A stretch of DNA of 11,014 nucleotides from UBA4246 sp045113475 (GCA_045113475.1 JBGUIY010000180.1:1-11014); one strand, 5' to 3'; counted from the stretch's first letter, positions 1 through 6,965 are shown. Notes: generated by a model not told the origin, from the letters alone. Translations and numbers: made by a program.

Positions 1-2
1 TG

Positions 3-941
3 ACGGTGGAAGGCAAGCTGCTGGACAGCAACAGCGCCGCCCGGAAGCTGCTGGGGGAAGGGAGTCCCGCCTGGGACCAGGTGATGGAGGCCCTTTCCGG
101 CGCGCTCAGGAATCAGCGGCCGGACCGCCTGCGCATCAGCAGGGGCGAGGACGTGCTGGAGGCCGTGATCACGCTGCTGCCTGCGGAGGGCGCCCGCAGC
201 GGCGTCATGGCGGTCATCCGGGACATTACGGAGGCGGAGCGCCTGGAGCGCACGCGGTTTGAATACGTGGCGAACATCTCCCACGAGCTGCGCACGCCCC
301 TGGCGAACATGCGCGGCCTCTCCGAGGGTCTGCGCGACGGGCTGGTGACCGACGAGCAGGAGCGCGTCCGGTATTACGGCATCATCGTGGACGAGGTGCG
401 CCGGCTCTCCCGGCTGGTGAACGATCTGCTGGAGCTTTCCGGCCTGCAGTCCAATCCCGCGGCCTTCGAGATGGAGCGCGTCCAGCCCACGGAGGTCATG
501 TTCGAACTGTTCGACCTGAACAAGCAGATGTTTTCGGATCACCGGCAGGCGCTGCTCCTGGATATTCCCGAGGAGGATCTGCCGGAGATCATCACCAACG
601 AGGACCGGCTGAGCGAGGTGCTGACCATCTTCCTGGACAACGCGCGTAAGTATACCCCCGAGGGCGGAAAGATCGTCCTGGGCGCGCATGTGGTGATGAC
701 GGACGGCCTGGAGACGGGCATCCGCTTCTTTGTCCGGGATAACGGCATCGGCATCGACGAGGAGGCGCAGCGCCACATCTTCGACCGTTTCCACCAGGCG
801 GACAAATCCCACGCCTCCAAGGGCAGCGGCCTGGGGCTGTCCATTGCCCGGGAGATCCTGCTGAAAATGAACGTGGAGATCGCACTGAAGAGCGCTCCCG
901 GCGAAGGCAGCGAATTTTCCTTCGTCCTGCCGGTGCCGTAA
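3..941 (+). CDS. Sensor histidine kinase, PAS-HisKA-HATPase_c, 5' end cut off by window
   Basis: C-terminal part of a two-component sensor kinase of the PhoR/ResE/WalK class, which autophosphorylates on a histidine and passes the phosphate to a response regulator. Numbering from the codon at position 6: residues 1-75 look like a PAS domain ending in the usual 'VIRDITEAERLE' linker. The H-box is FEYVANISHELRTPL with phospho-acceptor H93. The ATPase domain has the N-box DNARKY (211-216), G1 box DNGIGI (245-250), F-box FDRF (259-262) and G2 box GSGLG (273-277), so all catalytic motifs are present. The frame is open to the first base and the PAS fold starts mid-domain, so the GTG at 6 is not the real start; sensor and membrane segments must lie upstream, probably after a response regulator gene. 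A ROK kinase gene follows after 41 bases, possibly co-transcribed. The stimulus cannot be read from this part. Confidence 0.93.
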   Translation, partial: TVEGKLLDSNSAARKLLGEGSPAWDQVMEALSGALRNQRPDRLRISRGEDVLEAVITLLPAEGARSGVMAVIRDITEAERLERTRFEYVANISHELRTPLANMRGLSEGLRDGLVTDEQERVRYYGIIVDEVRRLSRLVNDLLELSGLQSNPAAFEMERVQPTEVMFELFDLNKQMFSDHRQALLLDIPEEDLPEIITNEDRLSEVLTIFLDNARKYTPEGGKIVLGAHVVMTDGLETGIRFFVRDNGIGIDEEAQRHIFDRFHQADKSHASKGSGLGLSIAREILLKMNVEIALKSAPGEGSEFSFVLPVP

Positions 942-982
942 AGCGGACAAGACAGTTCACACATATGAAAGGAGCCTGAAAG

Positions 983-1864
983 ATGCGGTATTACGGCGCT
1001 TTGGAAGCGGGCGGCACCAAGATGGTGGCCGCGGTCTTTGACGAAAACGGCGAACTGGCATCCCGGGCGGTGTTCCCGACCCGCACGCCGGCGGAAACCA
1101 TGCCGGAGCTGATCGGGTTCTTCCGGGAGTATCCCATCGCGTCCCTGGGCATCGGTTCCTTCGGGCCGGTGGATCTGAATACCGCCTCCCCGACTTACGG
1201 GTACATCACCGCCACGCCCAAGCTGGCCTGGCGGCATTACCCGCTGCTGGGGGAATTCCGCGACGCGCTGCATATCCCCATCGGGTTCGATACGGACGTC
1301 AACGCCGCGGCCCTGGCGGAAGCCGCCCTCGGCGCGGCAAAGGGGCTGGAAAACAGCCTGTATGTGACGGTCGGTACGGGCGTTGGCGGCGGCATCATCA
1401 TCCACGGCAGACCGGTGCACGGCCTGATCCACTCGGAGATCGGCCATATTCCGGTGCAGGTCAGTCCGGACGACCCGATGCCCGGCGGAGCCTGCCCGTA
1501 CCACGGCGCGTGCCTGGAGGGCATGGCTTCCGGCCCGGCGATCGAAAAGCGCTGGGGCGTACCGGCCCGCGAGCTGCCGCCGGAGCACCCGGCCTGGGCG
1601 CTGGAGAGCGATTATCTGGCCCAGCTTTGCACCAACGCCATGTATACCTTCTCCCCGGAAAAGATTATCCTTGGCGGCGGCGTCATGCAGCAGGCCTTCC
1701 TGTTCCCGCTGATCCGGCGGAAAACGGTGGACCTCCTGAAGGGCTACCTCTGCCATCCCTCGGTCGAAAACGGCCTGACGGACTACATCGTTCCGCCCGG
1801 ACTCGGCACCGACAGCGGCATGACCGGCGCGTATCTGCTGGCGAGGCAGGCGGAGGAGAGCTGA
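983..1864 (+). CDS. ROK-family sugar kinase, probable fructokinase/glucokinase
   Basis: Cytosolic ATP-dependent sugar kinase of the ROK family, 293 aa, a normal length. The N-terminal phosphate-binding motif is EAGGTKMVAAVF (8-19). The catalytic-base region is FDTDVNAAALAEA with the likely general base D105. YVTVGTGVGGGIIIHG (127-142) is the second ATP-binding motif. The ROK zinc site is intact: H155 in GHIPV, then C171, H174 and C177 in GGACPYHGACLEG. The GHIPVQ...PYHGACLEGMASGPAI block resembles Firmicutes fructokinases (ScrK/YdhR type) more than GlcK, so fructose or mannose phosphorylation is the best guess; substrate is inference. The ATG at 983 is preceded by AAAGGAG (968-974) with 8 bases spacing. 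It is 41 bases behind the histidine kinase. No sugar transporter or hydrolase is nearby to name the substrate. Confidence 0.9.
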   Translation: MRYYGALEAGGTKMVAAVFDENGELASRAVFPTRTPAETMPELIGFFREYPIASLGIGSFGPVDLNTASPTYGYITATPKLAWRHYPLLGEFRDALHIPIGFDTDVNAAALAEAALGAAKGLENSLYVTVGTGVGGGIIIHGRPVHGLIHSEIGHIPVQVSPDDPMPGGACPYHGACLEGMASGPAIEKRWGVPARELPPEHPAWALESDYLAQLCTNAMYTFSPEKIILGGGVMQQAFLFPLIRRKTVDLLKGYLCHPSVENGLTDYIVPPGLGTDSGMTGAYLLARQAEES

Positions 1865-1924
1865 GAGTGGAGTTTGGAGAGTGGAGAGAGGAATTGTGAA
1901 GTGAGGAATGAGGAGTGGAATGTG
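1862..1924 (+). repeat. Cytosine-free purine/T tract with internal direct repeats
   Basis: Sixty-three consecutive bases without a single C on this strand, in a region otherwise rich in C. It begins in the stop codon of the ROK kinase. It contains a perfect 10-base direct repeat, GAGAGTGGAG, at 1863-1872 and 1877-1886 separated by TTTG. Looser GTGAGGAAT/GAGGAGTGGAAT units follow at 1901-1921. Similar G/A-rich degenerate tracts recur between genes in some gut Clostridia, from memory, so a dispersed repeat is suspected. No open frame of interest lies in it, although it holds several ribosome-binding-site look-alikes. Confidence 0.6.
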
Positions 1925-2010
1925 CGCGGCGTCTTTCCCGAGGACTGTCCGGGGTTCAACTCCTATACGTTCAGGTGAAAACCATTGATGGAAGAATAGT
2001 GCGATTTTTC

Positions 2011-2039
2011 TTGTCAGATGAATGAAACATCTGTATAAT
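2011..2039 (+). promoter_or_regulatory. SigA-type promoter of the MATE gene
   Basis: TTGTCA (2011-2016) and a perfect TATAAT (2034-2039) are separated by 17 bases. Transcription would start near 2046, giving a leader of about 80 bases before the MATE start. The flanking DNA is AT-rich compared with the genes. Confidence 0.85.
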
Positions 2040-2043
2040 GTGA

Positions 2044-2079
2044 AGGCTGTCCGCGCATCCTGAGGGTGCCGGGCAGCCT
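2044..2079 (+). promoter_or_regulatory. Stable hairpin at the 5' end of the MATE transcript
   Basis: Bases 2044-2053 (AGGCTGTCCG) pair with 2070-2079 (CGGGCAGCCT) with one G-U. After one bulged C at 2054, bases 2055-2060 (GCATCC) pair with 2064-2069 (GGGTGC), again with one G-U, leaving a TGA loop. That is 16 pairs starting almost at the predicted +1. It may protect the 5' end, or act as an attenuator, since a weak T-rich stretch (TTTGCTTGTTT) follows from 2082. No known riboswitch class is recognised. Confidence 0.6.
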
Positions 2080-2127
2080 GATTTGCTTGTTTGGATCCGC
2101 CTGGCGGATTCCGGAAGGGAGAATTGT

Positions 2128-3480
2128 TTGTCCCGGACGAAGGATATGACGGCGGGCAGCCCCGTGAAGCTCATTCTAGGATTTGCCCTGCCTGTACTGG
2201 CGGGCAACATGCTGCAGCAGCTCTACAGCCTGGTCGATTCGCTGATCATCGGCCGGCTGCTGGGGGTCACGGCGCTGACGGCGGTATCCGCTTCGGGCTG
2301 GCTGGACTGGGCAGTGCTGTCCATCCCCATGGGCATGGCCCAGGGGTATTCCATCCATGCCGCGCAGTGCTACGGGGCCCGGAGCTACGCGGAACTGAAG
2401 AAAACAGTAGTGCAGAGCTACCTGCTTTCCGTCGCCGTAACAGTGCTGCTGGAGCTGGCCAGCCAGCTGCTGCTGCGCCCGGTGCTGACCCTGCTGAATT
2501 CTCCGCCGGAGACGATATTCCTGACGGAGAGCTATCTCAGGATCATCTACGCCGGACTGCCGGTGGTGATGTGCCTGAATACCTTCAGCGGCTTTCTGCA
2601 TGCGCTGGGGAACAGCAAAACGCCGCTGCTGGCGCTGGCGTGTTCGTCCATGGTCAATATCGGTCTGGACTGGTGGTTCGTGGGCCCGCTGGCCATGGGT
2701 ACCGACGGCGGTGCGTACGCCACCGTGATCGCGCAGGCGGTCTCCGCGACGATATGCCTGCGCGCGGTGCTGAAGATCCCCGAACTGCAGCCCGATAAGG
2801 CGGACTACCGGCCGGACCGGCGGCTGATCAGGCGGTTGATGCGGCTGGGCCTGCCCATCGCGTTCCAGAATCTGATCATTTCCCTGGGCGGGCTGGTGCT
2901 GCAGAGCGTGGTAAACGCTTTCGGCTTCATTTTCATGGCCGGCTACAACGCTGCCGCCAGGCTGCAGGGCCTGGTGGAGATCTCAGGCGCGTCCCTGGGC
3001 AATGCTGTGGGCACCTTTACCGGCCAGAACTGGGGCGCGGGAAAGACGGAGCGCGTGCGGCTGGGGCTGCGCAGGGCGGCCCAGATCGGCGCCGGCCTTG
3101 CGCTGGCGATCGGCGCAGTCGTGATCTGCTTCGGCCGGCCGATCCTGTCCCTGTTCATCCGGGCGGACGCGGACGTGGCTGAACAGGTGCTTGCCATCGG
3201 ATACGATTTCCTGCGGGTGATGGCGTGCGGCCTGCCGATGCTCTATCTGCTGTTCGTTTACCGCTCCACGCTGCAGGGGCTGGGGGATACCGTGATCCCC
3301 ATGATTTCGGGCTTTATCGAGCTGCTCATGCGGGTCGGCGCGGCCCTGCTGCTCCCGATGGTCATGGGCGTCTGGGGCGTTTACCTGGCGGAGATCGCCG
3401 CCTGGGCCGGTGCCGGCGTATTCCTGATCGTCGGCTGCTACCACCGGCTGCGGGTCTCCGGCCTGAACCGTGCGGTCTGA
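2128..3480 (+). CDS. MATE family efflux transporter
   Basis: Multidrug and toxin extrusion antiporter of the inner membrane (NorM/DinF/MepA-like), expected to export drugs or metabolites using a Na+ or H+ gradient. Length 450 aa with about 12 hydrophobic segments in two homologous halves, normal for the family. Family signatures are the start TKDMTAGSPVKLILGFALPVL, GRLLGVTALTAVSASG in the first half, GTDGGAYATVIAQ, TGQNWGAGKTERV, and STLQGLGDTVIPM in the last third. The TTG at 2128 is chosen because AAGGGAG (2115-2121) sits 6 bases upstream and it gives the typical short MSRTKDMT N-terminus. A longer frame from TTG 2083 has no ribosome binding site and would begin just after the leader hairpin; the ATG at 2146 is too close to its purine stretch. 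It is a single-gene unit with its own promoter and a terminator. The substrate is unknown. Confidence 0.93.
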   Translation: MSRTKDMTAGSPVKLILGFALPVLAGNMLQQLYSLVDSLIIGRLLGVTALTAVSASGWLDWAVLSIPMGMAQGYSIHAAQCYGARSYAELKKTVVQSYLLSVAVTVLLELASQLLLRPVLTLLNSPPETIFLTESYLRIIYAGLPVVMCLNTFSGFLHALGNSKTPLLALACSSMVNIGLDWWFVGPLAMGTDGGAYATVIAQAVSATICLRAVLKIPELQPDKADYRPDRRLIRRLMRLGLPIAFQNLIISLGGLVLQSVVNAFGFIFMAGYNAAARLQGLVEISGASLGNAVGTFTGQNWGAGKTERVRLGLRRAAQIGAGLALAIGAVVICFGRPILSLFIRADADVAEQVLAIGYDFLRVMACGLPMLYLLFVYRSTLQGLGDTVIPMISGFIELLMRVGAALLLPMVMGVWGVYLAEIAAWAGAGVFLIVGCYHRLRVSGLNRAV

Positions 3481-3573
3481 AACATGATCTCAGAATACGG
3501 ACGATGATTCATTCCAATCTGACGAACGTTTCCGCATATCCTTCGCCGGTTGGCTATCCGATCATGAAACATG

Positions 3574-3598
3574 AAAAAAAGGGCCGAAGCCCTTTTTT
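3574..3598. terminator. Bidirectional intrinsic terminator between converging genes
   Basis: A7-GGGC-CGAA-GCCC-T6: stem 3581-3584 with 3589-3592, flanked by an A run and a T run, so it ends transcripts from both sides. Read on the minus strand the loop is C(UUCG)G, an especially stable tetraloop, followed by seven T. The T run on the plus strand touches the TGA stop of the glycosyltransferase (3598-3600). It ends both the MATE and the glycosyltransferase transcripts. Confidence 0.88.
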
Positions 3599-4623
3599 CA
3601 GTTCGTCCCGATGAATTTCCGGACGGTATGATAGAAGAACAGCAGCAGATTCTGGACCACGGGGTTTTCTGAGGTCCCGGCGAAGCCCAGCAGGTTGTGC
3701 CGGATGGCGGCGTACAGGTCGGGATCGAAATCGCGGATGGTCTGCACCATGCGGTGATGCAGGGCGCGGCTCTGATCCGTGTTGATCATGCGCTGCTGCG
3801 CTCCGGCGGTGCACAGGTTGCCGCAGGCGTTGTTGAGCATATACCTGCGCAGCTTTTGCGGCAGCGCCAGCATCTCGGCCCACTTGTAGGAGCAGGTCAT
3901 CTGCTCGGCGATGTCGGTGATATTGTCGATGTGCCTGAGCAGCACCTGATGGTTCGCGGACTGGTCGGCGCGGCCCACGAAATAGCCGTAAACGGCTTCC
4001 GGACAGTAGTACAGGGTTTTTACATGGGGCAGCGGGCGGTAGATATACAGGTTGTCCTCGTAGAAGCAGTGCTCGGGCAGGACGAGGCCCATATCCCGGA
4101 GCAGCTGCGTGCGGTAGCAGAGGGCGTGGATCATGAACTGGGTGCCCATGCCCATGTGCTTCGCCTTGTCCCAGGTCACGCGGCGGCGTTCGGGAAAAGC
4201 GCCGTTGTAGCGGATGCGGTGGACGGCTTCGCGCTCCGGCCGGTCGTACACATAATCGTGCACCACCAGGTCCACAGGCGATTCAGCAAGTCCGCGCATG
4301 TCGGCCAGCAGGGCCTTGAGGGCGGCGGGATCCGCCCGGTCGTCGGAATCCAGCACCTTGAAATACACGCCCTGAGCCAGTTCGATGCCCCGGTTGATGC
4401 CAGCGCCGTGGCCGCCGTTGGGCTGATGCACCACGCGCACGATATCGGGGTGGTTCGCGGCGTATTCGTCGGCGATCCGTCCGGTATCGTCCCTGGAGCC
4501 GTCGTCGATGACGACGATGTCCAGCTCCTCCCCGCCGGTCAGCAGGCTGTCCAGCGCCTTGCGCATGTAGGCCTGTGAGTTGTAGCACGGCACAGTGACT
4601 GTCAGGAGCTTCTTGTGTTCCAC
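3598..4623 (-). CDS. GT2 family glycosyltransferase
   Basis: Inverting family 2 (GT-A fold) glycosyltransferase of 341 aa, of the type that adds sugars from nucleotide-sugar donors to surface polysaccharide or glycolipid. The start LTVTVPCYNSQAYMRKALDSLL and VVIDDGS (D40, D41) form the nucleotide-binding half. NGGHGAGINRGI (69-80) and KVLDSDD (D92-D95, DXD-type metal site) follow. YEDN with E189/D190 is the likely catalytic acid region. No clear membrane helix is present, although the tail (NLLLFFYHTVRKF) is hydrophobic and could contact the membrane. The start is GTG at 4621-4623, with GGAGG (4633-4637 on this strand) 9 bases upstream. It lies 87 bases downstream of the metal-binding protein, with a possible own promoter. 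No other polysaccharide genes are in view, so donor and acceptor are unknown. Confidence 0.92.
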   Translation of the reverse strand: MEHKKLLTVTVPCYNSQAYMRKALDSLLTGGEELDIVVIDDGSRDDTGRIADEYAANHPDIVRVVHQPNGGHGAGINRGIELAQGVYFKVLDSDDRADPAALKALLADMRGLAESPVDLVVHDYVYDRPEREAVHRIRYNGAFPERRRVTWDKAKHMGMGTQFMIHALCYRTQLLRDMGLVLPEHCFYEDNLYIYRPLPHVKTLYYCPEAVYGYFVGRADQSANHQVLLRHIDNITDIAEQMTCSYKWAEMLALPQKLRRYMLNNACGNLCTAGAQQRMINTDQSRALHHRMVQTIRDFDPDLYAAIRHNLLGFAGTSENPVVQNLLLFFYHTVRKFIGTN

Positions 4624-4654
4624 GTTCGGATGCCTCCACGATCTTGATGGCTAT

Positions 4655-4683
4655 ATGATATCAGATTCGGGGGTAAAAAGCAA
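4655..4683 (-). promoter_or_regulatory. Possible promoter of the glycosyltransferase gene
   Basis: On the minus strand, TATCAT (4655-4660, five of six consensus bases) lies 17 bases after a weak TTGCTT (4678-4683). The region is AT-rich and the predicted start is about 30 bases before the GTG codon. The -35 is poor, so read-through from the upstream operon remains possible; no terminator is seen behind the upstream gene. Confidence 0.45.
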
Positions 4684-4710
4684 ATCTCCCACTTGGACAG
4701 GGGAAAAGCG

Positions 4711-5583
4711 TTATCTGGTTCCGGAAAGCGCCTCTGCCAGGGTCTCCGCGTTGCGGCGCATGCCCTTTTCGTAGTCGTCCGCCGCGCCGTCACCGTCGGT
4801 GATGGGGGAGAGCTCGTAGACGGGCTGGTTCGTCTCCCGGGCGATGACCTGGAGGGCGTCGGAAGCGACGCCCGGCTCGGAGAACAGCGGGCACAGGGCG
4901 TACTGCCGGACCTTCTCCACCGTTTCGGCGATCATGCGGGGGGAGGGCGCTTCGTCAGGTTCCACGGTGACGCTGGCCACCAGGTTCAGGCCGAACTCTT
5001 CGGCAAAGTAGGGATAGGCTTCGTGGAAGGTTACGATGTCCCGGGACGGGAGGCCGCTCAGCTGCGCCGTCAGTTCCTCGTGCAGCGCCGACAGCCGGTC
5101 GGCATAGGCGGCGGCGTTGGCGGTGATCCGGTCGGCGTGCCCGGGCAGGAGCGCGGCCAGCTGTCCGCCCATGTTCAGCACCATCTGCCGCGCGTTGAGC
5201 GCGTTCAGCCAGATGTGCGGATTCGGCCCTTCGTTCTCCTCGATGAGGGTGATGCCCGCGGAGCAGTCCACCAGTGGCAGGGCGCTCAGCTCTTTCTTCA
5301 GCAGCGGCAGGAACTGGTCCTCCATGCCCGCGCCGTTGATGATCAGGCACTTCGCGCCTTCCAGCGCGCGCAGGTCACCGGGCAGCAGCTGGAAGTCGTG
5401 CAGGCAGCCGGTGCCGGCGGGGGCCAGGGTCTGCAGCGACACGTCCGGCACGTCCCTGAGCACGTTTTCCGCGAACACGCGGAGCGGATAGAAGGAGCAG
5501 ACCACCGTGACGTTTTCCGCCAGGGCGGCAGAGGTCAGCAGCAGCGCGGTTAGGCACAGCGCGGCCAGGATTCTTTTCATCAT
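4711..5583 (-). CDS. ZnuA/TroA-type metal ABC transporter substrate-binding protein
   Basis: Exported solute-binding protein for Zn2+ or Mn2+ import (cluster A-I). Starting at ATG 5583 it has 290 aa. MMKRILAALCLTALLLTSAALA is a signal peptide with a signal peptidase I site ALA|EN after residue 22. The mature chain has the metal ligands expected of the family: TGCLHDFQL (H62), NPHIWLN (H123) and TFHEAYPYFAEEFGL (H187), with SEPGVASDALQVIARET supplying the acidic region. The usual end DDYEKGMRRNAETLAEAL is present. No His-rich loop is seen. The start is chosen over the in-frame ATG at 5604 because AAAGG (5593-5597 on this strand) lies 9 bases before ATG 5583 and the signal peptide begins there. 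There is no lipobox: C10 sits inside the hydrophobic core preceded by L. No permease or ATPase gene is adjacent, so it is an orphan here. It sits 30 bases behind the serine hydrolase gene. Confidence 0.9.
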   Translation of the reverse strand: MMKRILAALCLTALLLTSAALAENVTVVCSFYPLRVFAENVLRDVPDVSLQTLAPAGTGCLHDFQLLPGDLRALEGAKCLIINGAGMEDQFLPLLKKELSALPLVDCSAGITLIEENEGPNPHIWLNALNARQMVLNMGGQLAALLPGHADRITANAAAYADRLSALHEELTAQLSGLPSRDIVTFHEAYPYFAEEFGLNLVASVTVEPDEAPSPRMIAETVEKVRQYALCPLFSEPGVASDALQVIARETNQPVYELSPITDGDGAADDYEKGMRRNAETLAEALSGTR

Positions 5584-5613
5584 GCTGTCATACCTTTCGA
5601 TCATGCCGGCCGG

Positions 5614-6375
5614 TCATTGTGTGATGGCGGCCAGGGCCAGTTTCTGCAGTGCAATTTCGGCTTCCGGTACGTCCGTGTGCTCGCTCAGGAAGCTGAAGAT
5701 GACCGGCCTGTCGGCAAAGATGATGCCCACGTCGTGGGTGATGCCGTCGTCCTCGCCGGTCTTGTGGGCGCAGCGGATGCCCCGGCTGTGCAGGTAAAAG
5801 GGCATCTTCCCGTTCAGGCGCTGGTTCAGCAGGATGCCCAGCATTTCCCTGGACGCCGCCGGGCTTACCAGCTCTTCACGGTAGAGCTTCAGCAGGAACA
5901 GGTTCGTATCCCCGGCACTGACGGTGTTCTGGATGCCCTGCCGGGAGAGCTCGGACTGCCACAGCTTGCGGCGCAGGCGCGTGTTTTTCATGCCCAGGCT
6001 GTCGATCATCGCGTTGATATTGTCCATGCCCAGCCTGTCGATCAGCATGTTGGTGGCGGTGTTGTCGCTCAGGATGATCATCAGGGTCACCAGGTCGCCC
6101 CAGGGCAGGGTCAGCGGCGCGCGCATATAGGTGAGCGCCCCGCAGGAGGGAAGGTGGTTCTCCTGGCGCACGGTGACCGGCGCTTCGAAGTCGAACAGCC
6201 CCGCCTCCCGCTGCCGGAAGGCCTCCGCCATGACGAACAGCTTGATGACGGACGCCGCCTGGATGGGCGCGTCGGGATGGTAGCTGATGCATTCGTTCTC
6301 TTCGGGGTCGCAGGCGGCAAAGCCGATGTCGCCCTTCAGGGAGGAAAGCATATCCAGGATCCGTTCTTTCTGCAT
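5614..6375 (-). CDS. Class A beta-lactamase-like serine hydrolase, apparently cytosolic
   Basis: Penicillin-recognising serine hydrolase of the beta-lactamase2/PenP-like family, 253 aa. The active-site triad of motifs is intact: S42-V-I-K45 (SxxK, in QAASVIKLFVMAEAF), S103-D-N (ILSDNTATNML) and K205-T-G (AHKTGEDDGITHDVGII). The omega-loop region (RLRRKLWQSELSRQGIQNT, about 133-151) lacks a clear ExxLN motif, so efficient beta-lactam hydrolysis is doubtful. No signal peptide is visible, and the chain starts directly with the folded domain, so it may be cytosolic. It could be an esterase or peptidase acting on cell-wall-like substrates; this is inference. ATG 6375 has GGAGG (6382-6386 on this strand) 6 bases upstream. 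The gene starts 15 bases after the dUTPase stop, so the two are co-transcribed. Confidence 0.85.
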   Translation of the reverse strand: MQKERILDMLSSLKGDIGFAACDPEENECISYHPDAPIQAASVIKLFVMAEAFRQREAGLFDFEAPVTVRQENHLPSCGALTYMRAPLTLPWGDLVTLMIILSDNTATNMLIDRLGMDNINAMIDSLGMKNTRLRRKLWQSELSRQGIQNTVSAGDTNLFLLKLYREELVSPAASREMLGILLNQRLNGKMPFYLHSRGIRCAHKTGEDDGITHDVGIIFADRPVIFSFLSEHTDVPEAEIALQKLALAAITQ

Positions 6376-6390
6376 GAAACGCCTCCGATA

Positions 6391-6915
6391 TTATTTCCCG
6401 GTCGAGCCGAAGCCGCCGGTGCGCTTTTCGGCGGCACAGTCGTCCTCGGTGATGCCGAAGGGCACGAATACGCCCTGGCAGACGGCGGTGCCTGCCTCGA
6501 AGGTACGGGGTTCGCCGCCGGCCGTCTCCATGCGCAGCTTGACCATGATGTGGCCCTCGTTGTCCGCGCCGTAGTAGTCACTGTCGATGTTGCCCACGGT
6601 ATTGGCCAGTCTTGTGTAGAATTTGAAGCCCAGCCCGCTGCGCGGCATCAGCATCAGCCACCAGCCCGGTGCGATCCACGCCCGGATGCCGGTGGGGATG
6701 ACGATGTCCTCCCCGGATTTCAGCGTGAAAGTGAAGGGCGTTCGGATGTCGTATCCGCTGGAGCCTGCCGTGGCCCGGCGGGGGAGGGCGACGCCCGCGT
6801 ACGCGGCGTCGATGTCCGTGCCACTCAGCCCCGGCAGCGCTTTATGCGCCGCTTCCCGGAACTGCCCGATGCTCACTTTTTCAAACCGCGCCACGCGCGG
6901 GATCCCGTTGCTCAA
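6391..6915 (-). CDS. dut: Trimeric dUTP diphosphatase
   Basis: Cytosolic dUTPase, hydrolysing dUTP to dUMP and diphosphate, keeping uracil out of DNA and supplying dUMP for dTMP synthesis. 174 aa with all five motifs of the homotrimeric family: ATAGSSGYDI (49-57), MPRSGLGFK (90-98), NTVGNIDSDYYG (105-116, catalytic D111), CQGVFVPF (146-153) and RTGGFGSTGK (165-174). An N-terminal extension of about 45 residues (VARFEKVSIGQF...) precedes motif 1. This longer form is seen in Firmicutes and their phages, so it is not by itself a fusion. The start is TTG at 6913-6915, with a strong GGAGG (6924-6928 on this strand) 8 bases upstream. It is the first gene of a minus-strand operon with the serine hydrolase and the metal-binding protein. 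Confidence 0.95.
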   Translation of the reverse strand: MSNGIPRVARFEKVSIGQFREAAHKALPGLSGTDIDAAYAGVALPRRATAGSSGYDIRTPFTFTLKSGEDIVIPTGIRAWIAPGWWLMLMPRSGLGFKFYTRLANTVGNIDSDYYGADNEGHIMVKLRMETAGGEPRTFEAGTAVCQGVFVPFGITEDDCAAEKRTGGFGSTGK

Positions 6916-6943
6916 GGAAAGCGCCTCCCGTTGCAGTCTTCTG

Positions 6944-6959
6944 GCCGCTTTTCGGCGGC
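6944..6959 (-). promoter_or_regulatory. Small leader hairpin of the dUTPase transcript
   Basis: On the minus strand GCCGC (6959-6955) pairs with GCGGC (6948-6944) around the loop CGAAAA. It begins at the predicted transcription start. Five GC pairs without a T run: more likely a 5'-end stabiliser than a terminator, or chance. Confidence 0.3.
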
Positions 6960-6965
6960 GAGTGC

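Noticed and set aside
6..8. GTG at position 6 as the true start of the histidine kinase
   Set aside because: The frame continues to the window edge and the PAS domain would be cut; the gene begins upstream of the window.
539..1756. A 405-codon minus-strand frame across the histidine kinase and ROK kinase
   Set aside because: Same antisense artefact: two clear protein families are on the plus strand and the minus frame shows no domain or ribosome binding site.
1937..1953. CCC-GA-GGACTGTCC-G-GGG as a terminator of the ROK gene
   Set aside because: Short interrupted stem with no T run behind it; not convincing as a terminator.
2044..2079. MATE leader hairpin as a known riboswitch
   Set aside because: No multi-helix architecture or conserved core of any riboswitch class I know, including guanidine or yybP-ykoY types, can be seen in the 80-base leader.
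3697..4578. A 293-codon plus-strand frame opposite the glycosyltransferase
   Set aside because: The minus strand encodes a complete GT2 enzyme with its motifs; the antisense product is repetitive H/V/G-rich sequence.
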